Shown piece by piece: positions 53,271-61,917 of a DNA stretch of 64,000 nucleotides. The DNA is from Dyella_B sp035503745 (GTDB taxonomy: Bacteria > Pseudomonadota > Gammaproteobacteria > Xanthomonadales > Rhodanobacteraceae): contig NZ_DATJTC010000006.1 in assembly GCF_035503745.1 (NCBI RefSeq), forward strand, positions 4,692-68,691, given 5' to 3'. The position numbers and the translations under genes are program-made. The notes beneath the pieces were generated by a model. That model was not told the origin of the DNA. It worked only from the letters and a program-made list of their open reading frames with translations, and made no database searches. How positions within the stretch are numbered: position 1 is the stretch's first letter; each line of letters opens with the position of its first letter.

Positions 53271-55859
53271 TCAAGCCTGCAGCTTGTCCTGAACGCCAGA
53301 CAGCAAACGCTCACGCTCGGTCAACAGGCGCTCGAAGCTGGCCTGGGGCAGCGGACGGCAGAACAGGTAGCCCTGCAGTTCGTCACAGTGGTTGGCGCGA
53401 AGGAATTGCAAGTGCTGCTCGATTTCCACGCCTTCTGCAACCACCCCGCGCTTGAGGCGGTGGGCCATTTCAATGGTGGCCCTCACGATCGCCTCATCGT
53501 CGGGGTCCACGCCGATGTTGCGCACGAAACTCTGGTCGATCTTGATGCGATCGGCCGGCAGCTTGCGCAGGTAGTCCAGCGATGCGGCACCGGTGCCGAA
53601 ATCGTCGATGGCGATATGACAACCGATCCGGTGCAGCTTCTGCATGTTTTCCATCAGGTTGGGGGCCGCCTTGATGCTGATGCTCTCGGTGACCTCCAGC
53701 TCCAGCAGGCCCGGATCGAGTCCGGTCTCCTCCAGCACGGACGCCACGATTTCCGAAAGATCGGACTGCATCAGCTGCACGGCCGACAGGTTGACGCCCA
53801 GGCGCAGGCCCAATCCGAAGCGGTCTTCCCATGCCTTGGCCTGCTTGCACGCCGTGCGCAGCACCCATTCCCCGATCGATACGATAAGCCCGGTTTCTTC
53901 GGCCAAGGGAATGAAAAAGCCGGGACCGATGTTGCCCAGTTCCGGATGCTCCCAGCGCAGCAGGGCCTCCATGCCGACGATGTCTTCCGAACCGGCGTTG
54001 ATCTGCGGTTGATAGAAAACGCGCAGTTCGCCGTTGCCTTCCGCGTGCCGCAGGCGTGCCTTCAAGGCGGCGTTCTGCTGCTCCTGCGCCGGGCTGACAT
54101 CGTAGACGCGGTAATTGTTGCGACCCAGGCTCTTGGCCGCGTACATCGCTTCGTCCGCGTGCTTGAGCAGAGTTTCGGCATCCGGCGCATCTTCGGGAAA
54201 GAAACTGATGCCGATCGATGCGGTCACCTGCAACTCCGGACCGTCATCCAGATGCAGCGGCACATCCATCAATTGCACGATCTTTTCCGCCACGCGCAAC
54301 ACGTCGTCGGTCTTCACGATGTGCCTGAGCACGATCGTGAATTCGTCGCCGGCGTAGCGCGCCACGGTATCGGAAGCGCGCACGCTGCTGCGAAGCCGTT
54401 GCGTGACGGCCACCAGCACCTGGTCGCCAACCGCATGGCCGAGTGTGTCGTTGATAAACTTGAAGCGGTCAAGATCCACGAACAGCACGGCGAATGTTTC
54501 GCCGGTACGGTTCGCCTCGCGGATGATCGTGTCCAGGCGATCGTTGAACAGCAGGCGGTTGGGCAAGCCGGTGAGTGCATCCAGCAGGCCTTCCGCGCGC
54601 CCCTGCTCGCGCGTGCGCCGCAGTTCGAGCGTGTGCGCGAAATGCGCCGCCGCGCAGCGCAGCACGGGCTCGACGATTTCCGGTTCACCGAACGGATTGC
54701 GGCTGCCGGCCAGCAAGGCGCCGAGCACGCTGAAGCGCTCGTCGAGCAGCGGCAATCCCACGAAACCGCGCAAGCCCAGTTGTCCGATCAGCGGATCCAC
54801 GTCGGCCAGGCGCCGCGCGTCATGCGGATGCATCAAAGTGCGTCCGCTCAGCACCAGGCGCAGCGAACTCTGCAGTTGCGGCCCGGGCCAGACCTGTTCG
54901 TCGCCACGCCAACGCTGCACGATCTGCGTCGGCACGCTGGCCTCCTCCGGGCGCGCGGACCATACCGCCAGATAATCCATGCCCATTTCATCGAGCAGCA
55001 ACTGCGCCGCTTCCATCACGCCCGTGTCATCGTGCGTACCGCTGAACAGGCGGGCGAGCAACGTCAACGCCACCGCCGGACGCACGCCGGCGCGGTTGCT
55101 GCGAAAATGCACCGCAGCCAGTTCACGGCCACCATGCTGCACGCGGCGAACGCTTGCCTCACCGGTGTCGTGTCCGCGGATCGACCTACGCTGGCAGGCA
55201 AGCCAGCGCCGGTCCCCGTCGGCAAGCGCCTTGTCCATGCCGACGCTTTCGAAAGCGAGTACTTCACTCAGGCCAAGGCTGGTCAGCACGCTATTGGCCA
55301 GACCGCTGTGCCGCATGTAGGCAGGGCTTGCCTCGACCACGCGCTCGCGATGCGGGTCCACGATCAGCCAATCGCCCTCGCCGTCTTCGAATACGAAGCG
55401 GTAGTCGCCCCCGGCTGCCGCAAGCGGCACGGACGCCCGTGCGGTCGGAGCTTTCTCGTTGGTCTTGGGCGGCTCTCCGCTGCGCAGCTGTTGCCAGCGC
55501 GCAATCAGCTCGGTGCCGATCTGCGAAGCATAGAGCCAGCCGTTGATCATGGCCGGCAGCTGCGTGGGCTTGACCGTCGTCTCGTCGGCCAGGACGGCAA
55601 TGATCGGCGCATCCGCGCACGGCGGCAGCAGCTTGAGTTGTTCGCACAGCGTCAGGCTCGAGCGTCCATCGCCCTCGATGACCAGCACGATCAGCGCCAG
55701 CGCCTCGCGCCCCTCCAGCAAAATGGCTGCATGGGTGGTGTCGCGGGCCGAATGAATCGGTGGATGGCCTTCATGGTCGAGCGTATCGAACAGCTCGCGC
55801 CGCAACTCACGCTGGGAGGCCACCAGCAAGATGCCCGCTTGCAGTGCGGCGGCCGTCAC
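53271..55859 (-). CDS. GAF-GGDEF-EAL c-di-GMP protein with degenerate receiver
   Basis: 862 residues. The first 120 look like a receiver lacking the phosphorylatable Asp (a VIEGD loop stands there). A PAS/GAF-like sensor (about 150-415) follows. The GGDEF domain (about 425-585) has AGDEF at 503-507, one change from GGDEF that is often still active. The EAL domain (about 605-850) is complete: E631 in EALLRWEHP, N690, E722 in EVTES, DDFGTG with D752-D753 and K773. So c-di-GMP breakdown is likely and synthesis possible. The GTG start overlaps the preceding gene's stop by four bases. It is upstream of rpoE on the same strand. Confidence 0.93.
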   Translation of the reverse strand: MTAAALQAGILLVASQRELRRELFDTLDHEGHPPIHSARDTTHAAILLEGREALALIVLVIEGDGRSSLTLCEQLKLLPPCADAPIIAVLADETTVKPTQLPAMINGWLYASQIGTELIARWQQLRSGEPPKTNEKAPTARASVPLAAAGGDYRFVFEDGEGDWLIVDPHRERVVEASPAYMRHSGLANSVLTSLGLSEVLAFESVGMDKALADGDRRWLACQRRSIRGHDTGEASVRRVQHGGRELAAVHFRSNRAGVRPAVALTLLARLFSGTHDDTGVMEAAQLLLDEMGMDYLAVWSARPEEASVPTQIVQRWRGDEQVWPGPQLQSSLRLVLSGRTLMHPHDARRLADVDPLIGQLGLRGFVGLPLLDERFSVLGALLAGSRNPFGEPEIVEPVLRCAAAHFAHTLELRRTREQGRAEGLLDALTGLPNRLLFNDRLDTIIREANRTGETFAVLFVDLDRFKFINDTLGHAVGDQVLVAVTQRLRSSVRASDTVARYAGDEFTIVLRHIVKTDDVLRVAEKIVQLMDVPLHLDDGPELQVTASIGISFFPEDAPDAETLLKHADEAMYAAKSLGRNNYRVYDVSPAQEQQNAALKARLRHAEGNGELRVFYQPQINAGSEDIVGMEALLRWEHPELGNIGPGFFIPLAEETGLIVSIGEWVLRTACKQAKAWEDRFGLGLRLGVNLSAVQLMQSDLSEIVASVLEETGLDPGLLELEVTESISIKAAPNLMENMQKLHRIGCHIAIDDFGTGAASLDYLRKLPADRIKIDQSFVRNIGVDPDDEAIVRATIEMAHRLKRGVVAEGVEIEQHLQFLRANHCDELQGYLFCRPLPQASFERLLTERERLLSGVQDKLQA

Positions 55860-56347
55860 AGAAACCAGCGCCCGTCGCGCAGTCGGGGACGTTGGGCAAC
55901 CGGCGCAACGCCACTGATACGCACGGCGACGTCGTCGAAGCTGGCGATCATCGCCGGGACCGTATCCAGCAGCACGATACGGCGCACGTGTCCGGCGGGC
56001 GCACGGGCCAGCTGGCGCAACAAGGCGCCGTCCATCGCGGTCAGGGGCGAGGGAAACCGCGCAATGAGGTAAATGCCGAAATGAATGCTTTGCTGGATAT
56101 AGCGAAGGGCATTGCCCAAGCGCTGCGAACCGGGAATGCTTGCATGCGCTTCACGCAGATTGCCCATGCCCCGTTCAGGCTCCCACAAATAGACCGACTG
56201 GCCGTTGTGCCGGGCAATCGAACGGAACTGCTCGATCAAGGATCCGGTATCGGTGTCTTCAAGCACGACCAGCCCGCCGGGCGCGGTCAGGATGCGCTCG
56301 TAGATATCGCTGCCGGCAAGCGGCGAGGGAGCCATCAGCGGAGTCAT
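55856..56347 (-). CDS. Unknown protein coupled to the GGDEF-EAL gene
   Basis: 163 residues from the ATG at 56347 (a second ATG at 56335). The sequence SDIYERILTAPGGLVVLEDTDTG and onward reads like an alpha/beta fold with hydrophobic strands (GGLVVLEDT, HFGIYLIARF, RRIVLLDT), similar in rhythm to ATPase-like or receiver-like folds but without a Walker A. No family recognised. Its stop overlaps the start of the GGDEF-EAL gene (GTGA), so the two are made together and the small protein is probably its regulator or partner. Confidence 0.75.
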   Translation of the reverse strand: MTPLMAPSPLAGSDIYERILTAPGGLVVLEDTDTGSLIEQFRSIARHNGQSVYLWEPERGMGNLREAHASIPGSQRLGNALRYIQQSIHFGIYLIARFPSPLTAMDGALLRQLARAPAGHVRRIVLLDTVPAMIASFDDVAVRISGVAPVAQRPRLRDGRWFL

Positions 56348-56549
56348 AGCGGGCCAAGGGAAAGTCGTCGCGTACGGGCTAGAGTTACGCGCCCACGCGG
56401 GAAGCGCAATAGCCTTATCGCCAAGGCGTGACGCACGCGACACCCCGCTTGCCGCAATGCGGCATAACCGTCTTTTCTGGACTGGGGCGTCTCGCAATCG
56501 CGGCGGCGGGACGGTATGGTTGAAGCTTCCCGGCCATTCCCCTATCCCC

Positions 56550-58625
56550 ATGTTCGAAGGACTGCGCTTCAATCACTGGAAGACGAGCCTGGACGACAGC
56601 GGCATCGTCACGCTGACGCTTGACCGCGCCAACAGCAGCGTCAATGCGTTCTCGCGCGAAGTGCTGGACGAGCTGGGCCAGATCGTGGAGCGGCTGGCGA
56701 TCGAGAAAGCCGCCGGCGTGATCATCCATTCGGCCAAATCGAACGGATTTGCGGTCGGTGCCGACATCAAAGAGTTCGTCGAGTACGCCAAGCACGGCAC
56801 GGTGCAGGAAAACATCGAAAACGGCCAGCGGGTGTTCGAAGCCCTGGCGCGCCTGCCCTGCCCGACCGTGGCCGCCATACACGGCGCCTGCATGGGCGGC
56901 GGCACGGAGCTGGCCCTGGCCTGCCGCCAGCGCATCGCCGCGGACGACGACAAAACGCGGATCGGCCTGCCTGAGGTGATGCTTGGCATCCATCCCGGCT
57001 GGGGTGGCTCGGCACGTCTGCCGCGGCTGATCGGGGCGCCCGAGGCGCTACCCATCATGCTGACCGGCAAGACCCTCTCCGCGCGGCGGGCCATGAGCCT
57101 GGGCGTGGTCGACCGCCTGGCGCGTCCGGAAGAGCTGATGGCCGAAGCACGCGCGCTGCTGCGCCATCCCCATACCCGCCCCTTTGCGCGGCGAGCCGGT
57201 GCCTGGGCAACCAACACCTGGCTGGCCAGGCAGATCCTGGCTCCCATGGTCATCAAGCAGACCGCGGCCAAGGTGCGCAAGGAACACTACCCCGCACCGT
57301 TCGCCCTGATCGACGTATGGAAGCGCGGCGGCAGCGACATCAACCAGCGCCTGAAGCTGGAAGCCCGCTCGGTGGCCAAGCTCGCGCAAACCGCAACCGC
57401 GCAAAACCTTATCCGCATTTTCTTCCTGCAGGAGCGGCTCAAGGGCCAAGGCAGCGGCGTCGATCCCCAGATCCGCCACGTGCACGTGGTCGGCGCGGGC
57501 GTCATGGGCGGCGACATCGCCGCCTGGGCCGCACTGAAGGGTTTCGACGTCACGCTGCAAGATCGCGAGATGAAGTTCATCCAACCCGCGCTGGATCGCG
57601 CGCGTGCGCTGTACGAGAAAAAGCTCAAGACGCCCGAAAAAATCGAGGCGGCCAGCCGTCGCCTGCGCGCCGACGTCGAAGGTGCGGGCGTTGCCCAAGC
57701 GGACCTGGCCATCGAGGCGATCTTCGAAAACGCACAGGCCAAGCAATCGCTGTACGCAACCATCGAGCCGCAGTTCCAGCACGACGAAATCCTCGCCAGC
57801 AACACCTCCTCGATTCCGCTCGACGAATTGCGCAAGGCATTGAAAGCGCCGCAGCGCTTTCTAGGCCTGCATTTCTTCAACCCGGTCGCGCAGATGCCGC
57901 TGGTCGAGGTGGTGCGTCACGACCAGCTCGACGCGGCCATCGAAAAGCGCGCCCTGGCGTTCTGCAAGGCCATCGGCAAATTGCCCGTGGCCGTCAAGGG
58001 CACGCCTGGGTTTCTGGTCAATCGCATCCTGATGCCCTACTTGCTCGAAGCATTGCGCCTGTACAACGAAGGCGTGCCGGGCCCGGTGCTGGACAAGCAG
58101 GCCAAGAACTTTGGCATGCCGATGGGTCCGATCGAGCTGGCCGACACGGTCGGACTGGACGTGTGCGCCTCGGTCGGCAAGGAACTGGCGCCGTTTCTGG
58201 GGCTGGAACTTCCGCCGGGCCTGGAAGACAAGCTCGAAGCCGGCAAGCGCGGCAAGAAGGACGGCCAGGGCTTGTACACCTGGCATGACGGCAAGCCGCA
58301 GAAACCCGAGGTCGACCCCGACTATGTCGCACCGCCGGATCTGCAGGACCGCATGATCCTGGCCATGGTGAACGAGGCCGTTTCCTGCCTGGGCGACGAC
58401 GTGGTGGACGATGCGGACCTGCTGGATGCGGGCGTCATCTTCGGCACGGGCTTTGCCCCCTTCCGCGGCGGCCCGATCCAATATGTACGCAGCGAAGGTG
58501 CGGAAAATCTGCACCAGAAACTGGAGAACCTGGCCAAGCGCCACGGCGAGCGCTTCATGCCCAAGAATGGATGGGATCACCCGGCACTGAAGCAGGCCAT
58601 GCTGCAACTTCCCTCCGGCGCCTGA
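56550..58625 (+). CDS. FadJ/FadB-like fatty acid oxidation multifunctional enzyme
   Basis: Enoyl-CoA hydratase plus 3-hydroxyacyl-CoA dehydrogenase for beta-oxidation. The 691-residue protein has the hydratase part (about 1-190) with GACMGGGTELALAC and the Glu pair region IGLPEVMLGIHPGWGG, and the dehydrogenase part (about 315-680) with VHVVGAGVMGGDIAAWAA for NAD and HFFNPVAQMPLVEVV for the catalytic His. The ATG at 56550 is chosen because it opens the hydratase domain. No thiolase is next to it. Divergent from the unknown coupled gene. Confidence 0.93.
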   Translation: MFEGLRFNHWKTSLDDSGIVTLTLDRANSSVNAFSREVLDELGQIVERLAIEKAAGVIIHSAKSNGFAVGADIKEFVEYAKHGTVQENIENGQRVFEALARLPCPTVAAIHGACMGGGTELALACRQRIAADDDKTRIGLPEVMLGIHPGWGGSARLPRLIGAPEALPIMLTGKTLSARRAMSLGVVDRLARPEELMAEARALLRHPHTRPFARRAGAWATNTWLARQILAPMVIKQTAAKVRKEHYPAPFALIDVWKRGGSDINQRLKLEARSVAKLAQTATAQNLIRIFFLQERLKGQGSGVDPQIRHVHVVGAGVMGGDIAAWAALKGFDVTLQDREMKFIQPALDRARALYEKKLKTPEKIEAASRRLRADVEGAGVAQADLAIEAIFENAQAKQSLYATIEPQFQHDEILASNTSSIPLDELRKALKAPQRFLGLHFFNPVAQMPLVEVVRHDQLDAAIEKRALAFCKAIGKLPVAVKGTPGFLVNRILMPYLLEALRLYNEGVPGPVLDKQAKNFGMPMGPIELADTVGLDVCASVGKELAPFLGLELPPGLEDKLEAGKRGKKDGQGLYTWHDGKPQKPEVDPDYVAPPDLQDRMILAMVNEAVSCLGDDVVDDADLLDAGVIFGTGFAPFRGGPIQYVRSEGAENLHQKLENLAKRHGERFMPKNGWDHPALKQAMLQLPSGA

Positions 58626-58640
58626 TTGCACGCGATGCGA

Positions 58641-58667
58641 CGCCAAGCCGCCATTCGGCGGCTGGCG
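58641..58667. terminator. Hairpin between convergent fadJ-like and DUF2058 genes
   Basis: CGCCAAGCCGCC and GGCGGCTGGCG pair over 11 bp with one bulged A around a 4-base loop, midway between the two stop codons. No U-run is present, so the terminator is of moderate strength. Confidence 0.55.
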
Positions 58668-58673
58668 TGACGC

Positions 58674-59231
58674 CTACCACATCAAATCGTCCGGCACGCC
58701 ATCTTCGCCCACGCCGCCGGCCGACGGATTGGCTAGCAGCGCCAGCAGGTGCGGATCGATATCGCGCACTTGCTCGGCGATGGATTGCGAAACCAGCAGA
58801 TAACGCCCGCCGAACTGAACCACGCCCAGTCGGCCCGCGTTGAGTTCGGTCAGTTGCTCGGCATCGACATATATCCGGCGGATTTTGCCGCCATATTCGA
58901 AATGACGGACTTGATCCACATCCGTCTTGTTCAGCGCCTTGCCTTCGAGCAATTGCTGCATTTTGGCCTTGCGTTCGCGCTTCACGCGCGCCTGTTCGGC
59001 GGCCTGCTCTTCGGCGCGCTTGCGTTCGCTGGCTTCGGTCTGCGCACGCATCGCGTAGGCCTTGGCAAGATCAAACTCCTCCTGCTGTTTGCGCGCAGGG
59101 TTCGGCTTGGGGTGCGGCTTGCCTTTTCCCTGGGGAATATTTGGCCTGGAAGGCTGTTGCTGGCGCTTCTCGTCCTTGAGCTGTTTGACGATGCCGCTCT
59201 TGAGCAGCTGATCTCGCAGTGAATCGACCAT
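58674..59231 (-). CDS. DUF2058 (YaiL) family protein
   Basis: 185 residues with an N-terminal charged, Lys/Gln/Glu-rich half (about 15-100; coiled coil) and a folded end (KTDVDQVRHFEYGGKIRRIY and LGVVQFGGRYLLVSQ). The family is a conserved hypothetical of gammaproteobacteria, sometimes described as nucleoprotein or polysaccharide-linked; no activity is proven. It lies downstream of slyX on the same strand. Confidence 0.9.
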   Translation of the reverse strand: MVDSLRDQLLKSGIVKQLKDEKRQQQPSRPNIPQGKGKPHPKPNPARKQQEEFDLAKAYAMRAQTEASERKRAEEQAAEQARVKRERKAKMQQLLEGKALNKTDVDQVRHFEYGGKIRRIYVDAEQLTELNAGRLGVVQFGGRYLLVSQSIAEQVRDIDPHLLALLANPSAGGVGEDGVPDDLMW

Positions 59232-59260
59232 GATCTGAATCCGATGTTACCTATTGCGTT

Positions 59261-59473
59261 TCAGTAGTGCGGAGGCGGCGGTTCGCTGTGCGGATCGTGC
59301 CCCTGTCCCGTCCGCATCGTTGCCAGTTCGTTGCGCAAGTCGTGGATCATGCGCTCCAGCCCTGCGATGCGCATGGACTGCTCGGCATCGGCAGCGATCA
59401 ATCCTTGCACGGCATCGTCGATGAACGCCAAACGTACTTCCAGTTCGGTCAGGCGCTGCTCGTTGCTGCTCAT
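59261..59473 (-). CDS. slyX: SlyX family protein
   Basis: 70 residues: a short coiled coil (RLTELEVRLAFIDDAVQGL, RIAGLERMIHDLRNELA) and a Pro/His-rich end (PPPPHY) that is a hallmark of SlyX. The function is unknown. Overlaps ugd by four bases at its start, so it is translated with it. Confidence 0.93.
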   Translation of the reverse strand: MSSNEQRLTELEVRLAFIDDAVQGLIAADAEQSMRIAGLERMIHDLRNELATMRTGQGHDPHSEPPPPHY

Positions 59474-60819
59474 GGCGACTCGGTCTGCTGCACGGTGCGC
59501 CCACGACCGACACCGTAATACGCCAGGCCCGCCTCTTCGACAACTTGGGGCTCATACAGGTTACGCCCGTCAAACACGACCGCTTCCTTGAGCAATTCGC
59601 GGATGCGCGCAAAATCCGGACTACGGAAAGCCTTCCATTCGGTCATGATAGCCAACGCATCGGCCCCTTCCAACGCCTGATAGGCACTGCCGCACAGCAC
59701 CAGGTCGCCGCGCTCGCCATAAATGCGCTGCGCTTCCTCGCGCGCCTGCGGATCGTAGGCACGCACCTTTGCGCCCGCTTCCCACAAGGTTTCCATCAGT
59801 CGGCGGCTCGGTGCCTCGCGCATGTCGTCCGTGTTGGGCTTGAACGCCAGCCCCCATAGCGCAACCGTCCGACCGTCCAGGTTGCCGCCGAAATGGCGCC
59901 GGATCAAATCGAACAGCTTGCCTTTCTGGTCGGCATTGACGGCTTCGACGGCATCCAGCAAGCGCGCCTGATAACCCACGCCGCGCGCCGTGCGTTCCAG
60001 CGCCTGCACGTCCTTGGGGAAACATGACCCGCCGTAACCGGCGCCGGGATAAATGAAGTGATAGCCGATACGCGGGTCGGCACCGATACCCTGGCGTACC
60101 AGCTCGACATCCGCGCCGACTCGCTCGGCGATGTTGGCGATCTCGTTCATGAAGCTGATCTTGGTCGCCAGCATCGCGTTGGCCGCGTACTTGGTCAGCT
60201 CTGCCGAGCGAACGTCCATGACCACGGTGCGATCGTGATTACGGTTGAAGGGCGCATACAGTTTGCGCAGCAGTGCGATGGCCTGTTCGCTGGAACTGCC
60301 GATGACGATGCGATCGGGACGAAGGCAGTCCTCCACCGCATCGCCCTCTTTCAGGAACTCGGGGTTGGACACCACGTCGAATTCGATGTCTGCGCCGCGC
60401 GCGGCAAGCTCGCCTGCGGCAGCCTTGCGCACGCGGTCGGCGGTGCCCACCGGCACGGTGGATTTGTTGACGACGACCGCATAGCGATCCAGATGCCGCC
60501 CGATTTCCCTGGCCACCGCCAAGACGTATTGCAGGTCGGCGCTACCGTCTTCGTCCGGCGGGGTGCCCACTGCGATGAAAATGACCTGCGCATGTGCCAC
60601 GGCCGAGGCCGCGCCAGTAGTGAATTGAAGCTGTCCGTTGTCGTGGTTGCGTCGCACGATCGGTTCCAGCCCCGGTTCGAAAATCGGTATTTCTCCGCGC
60701 TTGAGGCGACTGACCTTGTCCTCGTCGATGTCCACGCATACCACGTGATTGCCCATCTCTGCCAAGCACGCGCCAGTGACAAGGCCCACATAACCTGTTC
60801 CGAAAATGGTGACTTTCAT
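59470..60819 (-). CDS. ugd: UDP-glucose 6-dehydrogenase
   Basis: Oxidises UDP-glucose to UDP-glucuronate for exopolysaccharide or lipid A sugar supply. The 449-residue protein has the NAD fold TIFGTGYVGLVTGACLAEMG, the catalytic Cys in GAGYGGSCFPKDVQAL, VVNKSTVPVGTADRV and LWGLAFKPNTDDMREAPS. The four-base overlap with slyX suggests coupled translation. No polysaccharide cluster is adjacent. Confidence 0.96.
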   Translation of the reverse strand: MKVTIFGTGYVGLVTGACLAEMGNHVVCVDIDEDKVSRLKRGEIPIFEPGLEPIVRRNHDNGQLQFTTGAASAVAHAQVIFIAVGTPPDEDGSADLQYVLAVAREIGRHLDRYAVVVNKSTVPVGTADRVRKAAAGELAARGADIEFDVVSNPEFLKEGDAVEDCLRPDRIVIGSSSEQAIALLRKLYAPFNRNHDRTVVMDVRSAELTKYAANAMLATKISFMNEIANIAERVGADVELVRQGIGADPRIGYHFIYPGAGYGGSCFPKDVQALERTARGVGYQARLLDAVEAVNADQKGKLFDLIRRHFGGNLDGRTVALWGLAFKPNTDDMREAPSRRLMETLWEAGAKVRAYDPQAREEAQRIYGERGDLVLCGSAYQALEGADALAIMTEWKAFRSPDFARIRELLKEAVVFDGRNLYEPQVVEEAGLAYYGVGRGRTVQQTESP

Positions 60820-60907
60820 CGGGTGAAACCAGCTCCTCGTTCGAGGCAGGCAATTCTAGCAGGGCGAATATAAAACCCAGGTGTCAGGGCTCTCAGGCAG
60901 CCCGCAT

Positions 60908-60943
60908 AAAAGAACAGGGCGCGAATTGCTTCGCGCCCTGTTC
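60908..60943 (-). terminator. Intrinsic terminator of the FKBP gene
   Basis: On the minus strand GAACAGGGCGCGAA and TTCGCGCCCTGTTC form a perfect 14-bp stem around a 4-base loop, followed by TTTTA. It lies about 25 bases after the FKBP stop and ahead of ugd. Confidence 0.9.
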
Positions 60944-60967
60944 GCTTGATCGGCACTACGCGAACGA

Positions 60968-61744
60968 TTACTGCTCGCCACCGCCGGCGGGAGCGCCGCC
61001 GCCTTCCTGGCCGGCGGCCGTCGGGCCGGTGCTGACCAGGGTGACGTCGAAGATCAGCGTTTCATTCGGCTGGATGTTGCGCTGCGGCTCGGCACCGTAG
61101 GCAAGGCTGGCCGGAATGAACAGCTTGTAGTGTCCGCCGACCTGCATCAGCTGCAGACCTTCACGGAAACCCGGAATCACGTGAGCCAGCGGGATCGCGG
61201 TCGGGCCGGGCGGGTTGTTGTTGGAGGAGGAGTCGAACACTTCACCGTTGACGTAGGTACCGGTGTAGTTGACCTTGACCGTGTCATTCGGACCCGGGCG
61301 CGCACCGGTGCCCTGCGAAATCACCTGGTACTGCAAGCCCGAAGCGGTGATCTTCACACCGGGGGCCTTCCTGTTCTTGGCCAGGAAGGCATCGCCTTCC
61401 TGCTTGTTCTTGACCGAGAGCGCGTCGAATTCGGCCTTGGCCTTGGCCTGGAATTCCGTTATGAAACTCTTCCACACGGAGGCGGCTTCGGCCTCAGGCA
61501 TGTTCGGCCTCTGGCCGGACAGAGAGGCCGTGACGGCCTGGCCGACGACTGCCGGGTCAATCAGTTCGCGCATCGGGCCGGGAACCTGGCTGGCGATCTG
61601 GTAGCCAAGCAGCTGGCTGGCCTTGACCTTATCGACCGTGCCCGTCGCAGCGGTACTGGGTGTCTGGGCCTGCGCGCCAGCGGTCAGGCCCAGCGCCACG
61701 GCTAGAGCGGCCGCCGTCAGCGTGGGTCGCAGAAAATGCTTCAT
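60968..61744 (-). CDS. Periplasmic FKBP-type peptidyl-prolyl isomerase (FkpA/Mip-like)
   Basis: 258 residues with a signal peptide (MKHFLRPTLTAAALAVALG, cut after AQA). The mature protein has the helical dimerisation part (about 30-130) and the FKBP domain with QVISQGTGARPGPNDTVKV, NYTGTYVNGEVFDSS and PASLAYGAEPQRNI, and a Gly/Ala-rich tail. It helps fold envelope proteins by turning proline bonds. GGGAG stands 5 bases before the ATG at 61744; an upstream ATG would give no signal peptide. Confidence 0.94.
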   Translation of the reverse strand: MKHFLRPTLTAAALAVALGLTAGAQAQTPSTAATGTVDKVKASQLLGYQIASQVPGPMRELIDPAVVGQAVTASLSGQRPNMPEAEAASVWKSFITEFQAKAKAEFDALSVKNKQEGDAFLAKNRKAPGVKITASGLQYQVISQGTGARPGPNDTVKVNYTGTYVNGEVFDSSSNNNPPGPTAIPLAHVIPGFREGLQLMQVGGHYKLFIPASLAYGAEPQRNIQPNETLIFDVTLVSTGPTAAGQEGGGAPAGGGEQ

Positions 61745-61917
61745 TTGAACTCCCTCGTATATTGGACTATGCCGGCGTGCCGGCCGGACCTCCCCCAAAT
61801 GGAGGCTGGCCCCGCATTGTGCGGTGTCCTGTCCGGTCTTGGCAACGACGTTCGAAGGTTGACCGGCCGCCCGCGGAAAAGTTCACCGGGCCGCTGTGCG
61901 CCAGCTCGCATCTGGGT

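Noticed and set aside
53202..56072. 956-codon open frame on the plus strand, antisense to the GGDEF-EAL gene
   Set aside because: It is a shadow of a high-G+C gene: the minus-strand protein has clear domains, this one is His/Arg/Gln-rich without any motif.
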